A stretch of 64,000 nt of DNA from contig NW_024037076.1 in the NCBI RefSeq assembly GCF_015706575.1, positions 21,580,898 to 21,644,897 of the forward strand, read 5' to 3'. Below, piece after piece: positions 32,422 through 43,432 of this stretch (positions are counted from its first letter, which is position 1; every line of letters starts with the position of its first letter). The translations under genes were made by a program, and so were the position numbers. This stretch comes from Patiria miniata. Its lineage: Eukaryota; Echinodermata; Asteroidea; Valvatida; Asterinidae. The notes under the pieces were generated by a model. It saw only the letters and a list, made by a program, of their open reading frames with translations. It made no database searches and was not told where the DNA came from.

Positions 32422-34184
32422 ACATTCTTTGTTTGGAGAAGACAAATTACTGATTACAAGTGAGATATTCCTGTATAATCCATCGTGTATGTCATCAGTA
32501 ACACGGTAATGGACCTAAGGGAGTGAGTTCTCGGTAGATTGTTCTGATTATTACATCCCCAATAAAAATGTCCTGACCGTGCTATTTTCGAATTTTGCCG
32601 CCAAGATAGATGCTTAATTTAAGGTGTTATTTTTCTGTTTATACACAACTTTTTGTTCACTTATTTCAAGTTGTCGGCCTGAAATTTGGTGAAGTAGATC
32701 TGGTGTTTTCTTAATTTGCAGACTCATCTTTATACCTGAGCGATGCTATATTATGTTGAATATAGCGCCTAAGTGAAAAAATCGTTACGCATCATTGAAA
32801 CAAATCGTCGATGTGCACGAGAAGTGAACGATTATGGACATCGTATCCGCATATGTATAGGCCCTATACTCGCAAAAATGTAGGGCCTATGCCAACAAAA
32901 TTGCCTTTGTAAAATTGTTACTAGCATTTCAATTTATGGAAACTGAAAACTCGAGAAATTATCGTGCCAAAAAAATTACCTCTAACTTCTGAAAATCTAA
33001 AATTGGCCTACATGTGACTATTGGAACTCGGCGTACTCGTACAAAGATGAAAATTTATTAAATAATTTTGTGGCGGTCATTGGGTGAAAACGGAAACTTA
33101 AAGAGGAGAATAAAATGTCTTCTAGGATCCGGTCACCGTTTTCAAATTATTCGATTTCTGTGCCCATACCACTACAGCCTTTGGTTTTGCGTTGGTTTTC
33201 TTAACAATTTAAAAAGGTTTTTTTCGGGGTGATTTTCTTAAGAAATCAATATACCAAAAACAATTACAAATTTTAACATTTTTGCACGTTAATTTTCCTA
33301 TTCAATGGTCTTTGGAAGCGCACCAGCAGGGGTGAACTTCAGGCTCTATTGTCATTTATGCTTTTTTTGGGAGACTTACAGCTTGTATTCTTTCTCTTCT
33401 TCTAGTCTAATCGGCAGAGTTCTCCAGAAGATGCAAAACCGATCAGGCAGAGGGACATCTGATTGTTCCCAATTGCAACCCAATTAAATAGATTCGTGCC
33501 CAATCACGCTGCGTTTGTATCTGGTACTGGTACAAACGCGAAATCTCTATAGTTTTCATCATTTTTTTGTTCAGTCCCAATTCTCATTACAGTTTCCTGA
33601 AGACAAGAATCAAACTTCCGTGCAAGGGGCCTATTAATTGTTTATTCATCCAATTCAAGTTTTTTTTTATTTACTCTTCAACTGTCTCTCTTCTCCACAT
33701 ACGAAATTTATTTTGATTTACCATCGTACTTGTTAATAAAAGCAAAAACAAATATATTTTTAACGAAGTTTTTGGCCTAGTCTAACATCCATTACGGCTG
33801 TAGCTGACATCGCGATAGTTCTCTTCCTTGGTGTACACATACGCACGTACATCCACAAGTTTATTTCCCAACTGGTCCAATTTACCTAGAAACATTGTTC
33901 GTTCTTGGGTGTTAACAACAATTCCCTATTTGGCGTGGGTTTGTTATTGATGATCGGCGTCAAAAGTTGAGATGAAATATTGGCTTATTTCTCCCTCTCT
34001 AAAGTACAATATTTAACAAGCATTTTGGTATGAAAAACCACTATTCTTAAACTTCACGTAGTCTATACAAGCCTATAATTATACATAATTATAAGTCGAG
34101 AGGAAGTTAGTTTTTATGCGGAAGAGAGAATTCTGCGAATAAATGGGAGGGCATGCATTGAATCTATGGAGCTTAAAAAGGGTG
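32422..34184. other. Unassigned sequence
   Basis: AT-rich sequence without a named repeat. 'ctatactcgcaaaaatg' and 'taggccctat' words occur at 32860-32900. No supported gene. Confidence 0.35.
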
Positions 34185-34941
34185 ACCAAAAAAATGCAAC
34201 CCTAAAACATTTGCCTGAGGGATCGGTACATTTTTCATGTTTTGGGTATTAGATAAAAAAAAGAGGTCAATTGACCTATCGCCGTTTTCGAGTTAGCCAC
34301 GCCCTTAGACAACCCTATGGAATTGTGCTCGTTAAGTTTTAATTGTCTCAGATTTTGGCGCGTTCCGCGTCCGTTTGTATATCATTTGATTGGACAATAT
34401 TTCACAAGCTGCGTTGACGCGATGCTGCCGCGATAATTATGTAAACATTATGTAATTAATTTTTCATCATGTAAACAAAATATTACCACAAAAGAGGGAT
34501 TTTCACTGTACCTTTTCCCATCACGGCGGTGTGAGACACGCCGTGGGCTTGAGCTGTTTGAGCTGCTTCTGTTGGTTGGTTGGTATGTTGGTTGGTACGT
34601 TGGTTGGTATGTTGATTGAGTTGGTTGGTGAGTTGGTTGTGACACTGATGCGCATGCGTCTAATTTGCATATTAGATCACGCCCCATTGCATTGCAAAAT
34701 TCGCGGTTGTATTGTTCGTGGAAGTGCCTTTTTGAAGTACATGTGCACAGGATGAAAAATGACTACTTTTACATAACTGGTATTTTCTCAGCAACCCAAA
34801 GTGCTATTTTCATGATTTTTCAGTATTAAAAAAAAAAAGCTCTCAGCTTTAATCTGATACCCAAAACATAAAAATCCACCGACTCCCTTTTTTTCAAAAG
34901 GCCAATGTTTTAGGGTTGCATTTCTTTTCGGTCACCCTGTA
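34180..34941. mobile_element. Tc1/mariner-like TIR element
   Basis: The left end, 'gggtgaccaaaaaaatgc' and 'aaccctaaaacatt', recurs inverted at the right ('aatgttttagggttgc', '...ttcggtcaccctg'). The right end is followed by 'ta', and the family's CAGGGTGACC start is typical of Tc1/mariner-related elements. Inside is a minisatellite of 'ttggttggtatg' units (34573-34640). There is no transposase. Confidence 0.65.
34573..34640 (+). repeat. 'ttggttggtatg' minisatellite
   Basis: Five to six imperfect units of 'ttggttggtatg', with variants 'tacg' and 'tgag'. Open frames on both strands here are repeat translations. Confidence 0.75.
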
Positions 34942-36960
34942 TATGAAATATTAATCACCCAACAGTAATGCGTAATCATTAAGAAAAAAACAGGATTTCT
35001 TCAAAGCTTCCTATCTGCAGAGCAATTCATGTTTGTATAAGTGTATATAGATGGACTTTCCGTGTTAAATATGAATTAAACAAATATAACGGGAACATTT
35101 TTTTGCATTTGCCTTCCGCAATTAAGAGTAAAGCAAGAAACAAATGCCCTTGAACTGTTTTAGGTTTGATTGCTCCTCTTTTTAAGAAATTATGCCGACT
35201 TCATCGCTCAAAGGCCAATGTTACATGAACATACAATTTACAAACTAAAATACATTTCTGTATACAATTCCTCCAATAGTATAATCTGTGTCCCAGTAAT
35301 ATGCAAATCAGCCTTATGGTTGAAACCGAAAAGTTGGTTTGAGAAAATAATTATGTGACCAGCAACATCAGTAGACTGAACAATATTCGACCTAAAAATG
35401 GTGTATGTCTTAATATTAAAGTCACTGAAAAAATACTCAACGATTTCTGTACTCCAACGGGGCGAAGAAGATGGATATAATGGGCGCAGCTAGCGTAAAA
35501 AACAAACGAGTTTCTAGTTGGTTTGACATGCCAAGCCCCAGAGTGCGCATTAGCAAATTAAATCACCATAAGAAAGCCATCGATTGCCAATGTAATTAGC
35601 TAAAAGCAACATCTTCTCGGGAAATTAAGTACGTGTGCAGCACTTAAAAATCATTTCCAACCTTGGTATCAAATAATGCAAGATGACGGAAAACTAGACA
35701 CTTAATTGTGTGTGTCTCTTCCTTCCAATATCGATTGACATTTCTTTGATGTGCACTGTCTCCCTTGATGAAATTCCACATCCCGTTCATGCCAAACGAA
35801 TTCTTTGACGTTCCAAGATCAGATCATTACATTTTGAAAGATTTTTATCACGGGACTTAACATCATTTCTATGGCAACACATCGGCTAAGATTTTAATAA
35901 CTTTACGACTGCACGGATTCGTTCTATTTTTTCTGTATATTTATAAAATATAAAATTCCACAATAAAATTCTAATCACACCGAGCGCACGATCGACTTTT
36001 GTACCCTGAGCTTCTTCAGATATTATGGTAAGCGCACATAATACCAACGACCATTCGGATAATAAAATTATGTTCAATTATTTCGGGGGAAAAATAATCA
36101 AAACTGAAGAAGGTTTAGACAATAAATCTCAGTATTTTAGGTTTCTTTGTTTGTTTGCTTCCCAACTGAAATTTAAACCATGTTATATTAATTAACGTTA
36201 AATTAAAAAATATTAAATTTAAAGATAATTTAATGAGATTAAGTTCATCTTTTCAAGATGTCGATTCCAAAAAACATTTGGTGGAGTTGAAACTGATAGA
36301 ATGAACTCCGTGTATGAACAGTATCAAGTGTTGTTACTCACGATAGCTCCATAATGTCCGGGGCTTGATTGCTCAAGAACACAGGCGTAAGTAACCTGAC
36401 CGTAATCTTGAAGGCTACAACGTACGTAAACATATAGGAATCAAATCAAAGAGCTAGGACCAATATAAATTTACGTGTCCGTACCCTGCAAATTTAGGTA
36501 CTTATGTACCGGCCAGGAGCGTCGCCAGAGCACTTTGAATGGGGGGGGGGGAGGTGGGGTGTGTTGTCGACATATCATTGATTCCTGCTAAAGGAAGCAT
36601 GCCGCTTTCTGCACGTTGGGGCTGAATCGGATGACAATACCAGAGTTGTAATGACTCGAGTCAATAACTCGAGTCACAATTTTTGGCGACTCGGCTCGAC
36701 TTGACTCTTTGTAGCGTTCTTTCGTTTTGGACGGTTAGTCATGACGGTTCGTCGTGACAGCTCGTCATGACGGTCGTCCTGGCAAATCACATTCCTCGCT
36801 GAAACAAAGGGGCGTGATCAATGGATCTTGGCCAATCAACTGGCTCATCTGTACGGTAAACTTTGTTGTTCGGGAAAAAAAGACTTTAGATTATTATTCA
36901 AATAATTATGGAGAACACACACACACGCACCCACACACCCGCCAGGGACTGCCACGTCGA
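34942..36960. other. Unassigned sequence
   Basis: AT-rich, with a G run at 36541-36550, short direct and inverted words 'gtcatgacggttcgtcgtga' at 36738-36775, and an (AC)n tract at 36916-36938. No gene that I can support. Confidence 0.35.
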
Positions 36961-36963
36961 ATG

Positions 36964-37115
36964 CCATGGGCGTCGCCAGGATTTTTTCTAGAGGGGGGCA
37001 AAGCACGTTTCGCCCCCCCCCCCAAAAAAAAGAGAGAAAATACCTGTACTTTTGCCAGCATATTCTCAATTTATCTTTATTTCGAGAGTGGGCAGGGGGG
37101 CATTTACCCACCACT
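36964..37115 (+). mobile_element. 'catgggcgtcgcc' TIR element, partial copy
   Basis: It starts 'catgggcgtcgccagga' and continues 'ggggcaaagcacgtttcgc', 'gccagcatattctcaattt' and 'gggtgggcaggggggc' (approximate). The inverted right terminus seen at 39575-39590 is absent, so the copy is truncated. Confidence 0.65.
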
Positions 37116-37204
37116 TTTTAGATGATAAAGAGTAGTAATTAAGTAGTAAAGTCTGTCAGGAGCAAATGTGGCCCATATACGGCAGCGCCGACATTCATAT
37201 CCGG

Positions 37205-37408
37205 TTTCAGAGAGTATTTCTATTCCCCCTGGATGGGATGCTAGTCCATCGCAGGTTACTCCCCAGCTAATACCAGCACCCATTTACACCCTGTGTGGAG
37301 AGAGGCAAGTGTGGATGCAGTGGCTTGCCCAAGGACACAAAATATGGCCAGCAGCTGAATTCGAACCCCTGACCCTCTGATCATGAGTCACAAACCCTAA
37401 CCACACTT
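37205..37408 (-). repeat. tRNA-derived SINE (minus strand)
   Basis: On the minus strand 'tgtggttagggtttgtgact' resembles a tRNA D-arm region, and 'ggttcgaattc' is a B-box-like T-arm. The conserved SINE body follows: 'gtgtccttgggcaagccac', 'cacacagggtgtaaatggg' and 'gcgatggactagcatccca'. This head and body are widespread in deuterostome genomes. It lacks the 'aaagcgctat' tail seen at 39160-39200. Confidence 0.75.
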
Positions 37409-37419
37409 CCGCACACACA

Positions 37420-38725
37420 CAAAAGGAGTTTGATCACTGTTTGCTCTGTTGAAAGTTGGTTGCTGCCTCAGCAAATAATATGGAAGACATAATCTAACTT
37501 TTGAAGCGCATTTCTGGTGCTGCACATGGCTACCCGAAAATAAAAACGACAAACTTCAATTTGGAAATTGACGGAGCCTTTAAAGTCCTTGGAGTTAATG
37601 TAACACATGCCTGTCATCTAAAAATACACGTTTTATGGCTGTTTTGTGTTTGCACAAACGTAATAAAATGATGTTCTGAATTATCGAAAGAATGGTTCGT
37701 GGCTAGACTGTACGAATCATTAATTTTCTGCATGAGCAACAAAATATGCTTATTTTCTTTTAAAAAAAATGCATTTTGTGGCTTTTTGGTCTTTGCAGGG
37801 CATAATAAAAGTTTGCTCTATGCTAACGAAAGAATGGTTCGTGGCCGCATTGTAAGGACTCTCCTGCATTAAAGCATGGCAGGAAATAGTGAGGTACGAT
37901 GACAATCAGTTTTGGCCCCCCAAACAATAGAAAAAGTACTCTAAGAATATCAGTATAAAATAAGTCCTGATAAGAAGAGATTGACGGAGCCTCTAAAGTC
38001 CTTGGAGTTTATGTAACAATGCCTATCATCTACAAATACACGTTTTATGGCTGATTTGTCTTTGCACAGACGTATTCTGAATTATCGAAAGAATGGTTCG
38101 TGGCTAGACTGTACGAATCATTAAGTTTCTGCATATAAGCAACATAATATGCTTATTTTCTATTAAAAAATACATTTTGTGTTTTTTGGTTTTTGCAGGG
38201 CATAATAAAAGTTTGCTCTTTTATTTTTTGGTCCCATTTTAATAGTTTATAAAATTAGGCAGCTGCTGAACAGCGGAGGGGATTGCAACCGCCCCCTCTA
38301 AATCTGATACTGTAGAAGGAGGCTTGTTGGAAATGAGAGGGGTGAAATTATTGTCCATTTGTCTTTGATGAAAACAGTTGTTCTTCCTCGTTTGTACTCA
38401 TGAATATTAATTTGTGATGACTTTTTTTTTAAGCCAGCATCCAGTCAAAGTATAAGAAGCAGAAAAAAGCTGCCTATGATGGGAGACGTGATCTATGTAT
38501 TTTTTGGTTCACATTATGACTGCTCAAAAACAGAAACAGTGTCGGTAGACTTCAATTTGGAAATTGTCGTAGCCTCTGAGTCCCTGGACTTTAATATGTA
38601 ACAAATAGCGTATCATCTAAAAATACATGTTTTTATTATGGCTTTCTTGTTTTTTGCAGGGCATAATAAAAAGTTTGCTCTGAGCGAACGTAAGAATGTT
38701 TCGTGGCTACATTGTACGAACTGTT
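37420..38725 (+). repeat. Three direct repeats of a dispersed family
   Basis: Units at about 37545-37860, 37980-38225 and 38548-38722 share 'aattgacggagcc', 'aagtccttggagtt', 'caaatacacgttttatggct' (varied) and 'ttttgcagggcataataaaa'. Within units, 'cgaaagaatggttcgtggc' occurs twice. Each unit keeps a T-rich run ending in 'gcag|ggcataata', which looks like a splice acceptor. I find no conserved reading frame behind it. Confidence 0.65.
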
Positions 38726-38829
38726 GAAACTTCTCCGTTTGGGTATGAGAGCAAAACTGGTGAGGTACCATTGCAATCAGTTATGGCAAAAAAAAAGAGA
38801 AGTGCATGACATAAAATAATTCTAGCTAT

Positions 38830-39205
38830 TTCGCCCTTGGGCAAAGCACTTAATTTGTCACTAATTGATTGCTTCTCCCCACCCAGGTACAAATGGGCAC
38901 ATGTGAGGGCAGAGATTGTAATTGATTTTAGCTGCCTTGCGCCGAAGTGGCTGCATCGAGCTGTATAATCCCCTGGGACAAGGGCGGATCCAGAACATCA
39001 AAAAACGTCACTTCAAAAAAAAATTGGGTTCGGGGTTTTTTTTGGGGGGGGGCATGGCCCCCGTTGGCCCCCCCCCCCCCCCGATCCACCCTTGCCCAGG
39101 GAGCTGATATTGTATTTAGAATGTTTCATTTGCCCAATGATCAGGGGTAATAATAATGTAAAGCGCTTTGATCTTAGTTTAAAGCGCTATAAGTATCCAT
39201 TATAA
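38830..39205 (+). repeat. SINE body and tail, interrupted by a TIR element
   Basis: It starts 'cgcccttgggcaaagcac' and includes 'cccacccaggtacaaatgg'. It ends in 'gtaaagcgctttgatc' and 'aaagcgctataagtatcc', the typical SINE tail. The element at 38979-39094 splits it. The tRNA head is missing. Confidence 0.7.
38979..39094. mobile_element. Short hAT-like TIR element in the SINE
   Basis: The ends are 'caagggcggatcc' and 'gatccacccttg', inverted to each other. Flanking 8-mers 'ccctggga' (38971-38978) and 'cccaggga' (39095-39102) match in seven of eight bases. The interior is A, G and C homopolymers. Confidence 0.7.
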
Positions 39206-39391
39206 TTTGTCATTACAAATACTTTAAAAGTCACCAAATCAAATAGTCTCCAATCTTAAATACATTTTTTTTCCTCTGTGAAGTATAGGCCAATATTTTC
39301 CTTTCATAGATTGCGGTAAAATGTTGAACCATCTCTAAACGCACACATTGGAGATGGAATTTGATATGCCCTTTCAAAATGAGGCTTGGAG

Positions 39392-39735
39392 CCATGGGCG
39401 GGGGTTCTTCTAGATGGGGTCAAAGCACATTTTGTTCCCCAAAACATCCCTGTACTTTTCTAGCATATTCTCAATTGATCATTTTTTCGAGGGTGGGCAG
39501 GGGGACATTTACCCATCCCACCCATGAAATTAACAGCAATATCAATGTTTGTCTTTCTTGTCCCCCCCCCCTCCCCTCGCGACGCCCATGCATGGGCGTC
39601 GCCAGAATATTTTGTAGCGGGGCAAAGCAAATTGTTCCTCCCAAATCCTTGTACTCTCTCTCTTACATATTCTCAATCGATCATTTTGTTTTTGGGTGGG
39701 CGGGGGACATTTGCCCACCCACCCCCATTGACACC
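39392..39735 (+). mobile_element. Two head-to-tail copies of the 'catgggcgtcgcc' TIR element
   Basis: Copy a (39392-39590) ends with 'cgcgacgcccatg', the inverted form of the start, so it shows both termini. Copy b (39591-39735) starts 'catgggcgtcgccagaat' immediately after it and lacks the right end. Both share 'catattctcaat(t/c)gatca' and 'gggtgggc' with the other family members. The direct abutment suggests insertion of one copy into the terminus of another. A pyrimidine tract ('cttttctttctttttttcc') follows at 39783-39840. Confidence 0.7.
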
Positions 39736-40884
39736 CCCATTCTGTTAAATGTGTATTAATTAATAGTAAATATGACTTCACACCTCTTTTCTTTTCTTTT
39801 CTTTTCTTTCTTTTTTTCCCCTCCCCCCTCCCCCCCCCCTTCGAATGCAACAACAATGGAAACTGAAAGCCCTGTTGTAAGTTTACCCGTAAGACTCAGA
39901 AAATGACTCACCGCACCACTGCTATACATTACCAAATCATTCAAGATTCCTATGTTGAAAAATGAATATAATTAGATATGGGTGGTGTATGTCCAATAGT
40001 AGGCATCTTAAGTGTAATTAATTGTTTACGTACAAAATAAAAACCGTTTTATTGCAGCACAGCTCATTGCAATGCATTATCAGGTGTTTTGGGGTTCTTT
40101 TTTCTCTGGGAGCGGGGGCAAGTGACATCAACCGACTTCACTGTAACTCAGGATTACAACTTCTACTCAAGCTGAAAAGACATAATAACTACCAGTGAAA
40201 TAAGTGTCTCTACAGTCGGTTATTTCAACAGCTTAATAACAAAAACTAGAAATATGTGCCAATGGTGTATCCATTGCCAATAGCCACATTTGTTACCAAG
40301 GAATACCTCGAATTCCCAATCTCATCACGCAATGTTTTGGCTACAGAGGTTCTGAATTTGTCATGTTTTGTGCGGGAGTCCCGTCCATCCTTTCTCTATG
40401 ATACAACTGCCCCAGCATGTATGCAGCTCGGAGTGTGGGCCATGTGTGGTGACTGTGTCCTCCAGCAACAGAGGGCTTAGGCATGTCCATGATGATTAGG
40501 GAATTTAGGCTCCGTAGGTAAAAGTAGAGTTGTTCGATCTACAGGATAAAAGTCAAGAGTTGAAAGTCCCAAGTTCCAGAGTTGTCTCCATAAGTGGTGT
40601 AATTCATGTATACCACTTTTTTGTAGCATGATAATGATGTATATACAGAAAAACACAAGACTAACAAAATTGGAGGGTAACACCGAAATTATGCATTAGC
40701 TTTGTTACGTTACTCGTCTAGTTTGTTATGAAGATTCATTTGACCAAGGTCTTTTGAATTTGGCTAGTTATAATATACATTTCTCTTTCGTGAACAAAAA
40801 AAAAACATTTCAGTAAGGTCAACACAAAAAGTATCACCATAAGTACATTTATAACAACTAAATAAACATTAATTTTATTTCCAG

Positions 40885-41102
40885 AGGAGTTAGGAAATGC
40901 ATGAATGAAAATGGGGATGTTGGTTCATGCCAAGTTCTTCTCACTGCAATAGCCACCAGTTATTGTGAGTACGATCCACACATAGACAACATGGCAACCA
41001 ACTGCACCAACTGTCCGGTATCGGTATCTCTGTCTGGACAGCTAGCGAATTGTTTTTCAAACACTTCTGCTATACAATTGATTGCAAGACATCCAGGAAC
41101 AG
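40885..41102 (+). CDS. Possible internal exon of a secreted or membrane protein (copy 1)
   Basis: It is preceded by a good splice acceptor ('ttaattttatttccag') and ends in a donor ('aacag|gttaga'). The frame is open for 72 codons with evenly spaced cysteines: 'KCMNENGDVGSCQVLL', 'TSYCEYDPHIDNMATNCT', 'NCPVSVSLSGQLANCF', 'QLIARHPGT'. N-glycosylation sequons and Cys pairs suggest an extracellular domain. A following open stretch at 41267-41437, between 'ttattgcag' and 'cac|gtacgt', is in compatible phase. I recognise no family. Confidence 0.35.
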
Positions 41103-41808
41103 GTTAGAAACCATCACACTCGCGTAACGGAGAGCCAAGTGGCACAATTGAACAAAATCTGTGTGTTGTTGAACAGCGAGCATGTCCGAGTCGGTTTCGG
41201 CGACTGGTGGAACTTGTGTAGAACTGGCTTGAAATTGAGAGTCTGATTCCTGCGTGGTTATTGCAGCTAAAGTCTGGATATCGCTCGAGCTATGTGAACT
41301 TCATTCAAATTACCATGGAGTTCTCTTTAATAAGCTTGGAATATCAGTTGTTGAACAGGCTTCCTGTATATTTTCCAAGCAAATCAGGCTTCTTTTGTCA
41401 ACGAGGTCAACGAGGTCGTCGAGGGGAATATTATCACGTACGTTTGCCTCTCTTTTCTTGTTAATCGGCAACGGTACAGGATTGTTCAATACCCACGACA
41501 GATATGCACGCGCGTTTCTTTTTACGGCATGGAAAGCCGTGCCAGTTGTACAGGTATGACTTTGATTCACGGAAACAAGCCTGAAATTTGTTCCAAGTCC
41601 CAATCTTTAGCAAGTGGTTAAACAGGTGAACATTTCTTGCAAAACACAGACCGAACATATTGACGATGGTTACAACGTCAATTAAAATAACCAGCTTTGC
41701 TTTGGACGTTCAAAAGCAGTCAGGTTCACAATGTGTTTTCGTTGGGTTTTTTTTTTTGGGGGGGGGGATTAACAAAACTATACATTTTTGAAAACGTGAT
41801 TGTAACAT

Positions 41809-43432
41809 GTAAGTACACATGTGTGACCCTTGAAATACATACTTGTTAGGTCAGGCCAGAAGTATGGTCAGACATCAGACCACTTGCTCATTGTAGATTA
41901 CTACTCGAGTTTCTTTGAGTTAACCCAATTGACCATAGTCACCGTTTTAGCCGATTTTCGGCTAACTTTGACAGATTTTTTTGTTAAAAAAACGAGTTTG
42001 ACAGGAAATTTGACAGAATGGATTTTTTGGGGGGCAGATTTCTGGCAGATTTTTGCAAAAATGGTTATTTGACAGAAAAACATAGCAAATTCGAAAAAAA
42101 GGTAGATTTGTTTAAAAAAGCTTCAATCTGTTCAAACAAACCCTTGCAAAATAGGACAGGTTGCTTTGTCTAAGTGCTGAGGTTCACTGGGAATCGGGTT
42201 TCGTCGTGACGCAACCTCGTTTTGACTGAAATTTACGCAATTTCATAACACCTTTATATGACTATAGATTGTTTATTATGTAATTTGAACCTTAATTAAA
42301 GCAATATTACAACATCTGCATGTGATTTTAAGTGTTTATAGTGTATTTCGAGTAATTCATGGGAATTTGGCAAATTTCTGATAAATCTGACATATTTTTG
42401 AAGTGCATTTAGCAGAATTTGCATGGCCATGACCTTACGGTCACACTGCAATTGACCTCATTTCCAACAAGTCAAAAAGTGATCAACATTTGCAATCAAC
42501 ACTTTGCGAGATATGGAATTTCAGAAACAGTGATCTCTGACAATGGACCGCAATACTCCAGTGAACAATTTCAGAATTTTGCAAAAGAGTACGATTTCAA
42601 TCACGTAACTTCATCACCAAATTTCCCTCGTAGCAATGGAAAAGCTGAAAAGACTGTTCAGCTTGCAAAAAAGCCAAAGAAGATGGGACAGATCCATACT
42701 TGGCATTACTAAACCATCGAAACACACCAGTCGAAGGGTTAAATGCAAGCCTAGCACAAATGTTCATGCAAAGACGAACAAGGACAACAATTCCAACATC
42801 TAGTAAATTACAAGAACCCAACGTTGTCCCTAAAGTAACAGAAAACTGGTCATCAAGCAACAACATCAGTTAAGTCAAAAAAAAAGAAAAAAAGAAGCAA
42901 ACTAAGAGCATCATTGATAAATTATCGAAATGCATTGATATTCAAAAACAGATAATTTTGAAATTCAGATGATTTCTCCAATGTACTTCCCCACAAAACA
43001 ACTGATGTATTATTACTACCCAGTACATGTTACCTTTTAAAATTAAATGTTGCTCATAATGTCTAATAATATCTTAAATAATGTATGAATGATTTATTGA
43101 TGATTTTACAACATTTGTATTAAAAACAGGAGACATGCATTATAATTGTGTAATTAAAAAAATAAACATTCAATTCAACTGTTTTGAATTTGTAAAAAGG
43201 GGGATGTAAGTACACATGTGTGACCCTTGACATACATAATAGGTCAGGCCAGAAGTATGGTCAGACATCAGACCACTTCAGACCACCTCCCACCAATGAA
43301 AACCCATTGTAATATGACTCCTCAGGAAACACCCAATATTCTGTGTTGTCTCCTGTGTACGTATTCTTCACTTGGTTATGAGCACTCAATAAAACAACAC
43401 TGAGATCTTAATGCCGTGTCTTAGATCTTACA
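41809..43432 (+). mobile_element. Ty3/gypsy-type LTR retrotransposon remnant (copy 1)
   Basis: A fossil, incomplete and broken in several places. At the right is an LTR of about 228 bp (43205-43432) starting 'tgtaagtacacatgtgtga' and ending '...cttaca', preceded by a polypurine tract ('aaaaaggggga'). At the left about 80 bp of the same LTR start are present (41809-41890). Between them are integrase-domain remnants that place it in Ty3/gypsy; gag, protease and reverse transcriptase are absent. A 514-bp insertion (41935-42448) interrupts it. Target duplications of the LTR element are not evident. It looks old relative to the duplication, since both copies share its state. Confidence 0.8.
41935..42448. 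mobile_element. Insertion inside the LTR remnant (copy 1)
   Basis: The direct repeat 'caattgacc' flanks it (41926-41934 and 42449-42457). The ends 'agtcaccgt' and 'acggtcac' are short inverted repeats. The interior has repeated 'tttgacagaatgga' and 'ggcagatttctggcag' words and no coding sequence. An 8- or 9-bp duplication fits hAT-type or related insertion. Confidence 0.6.
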
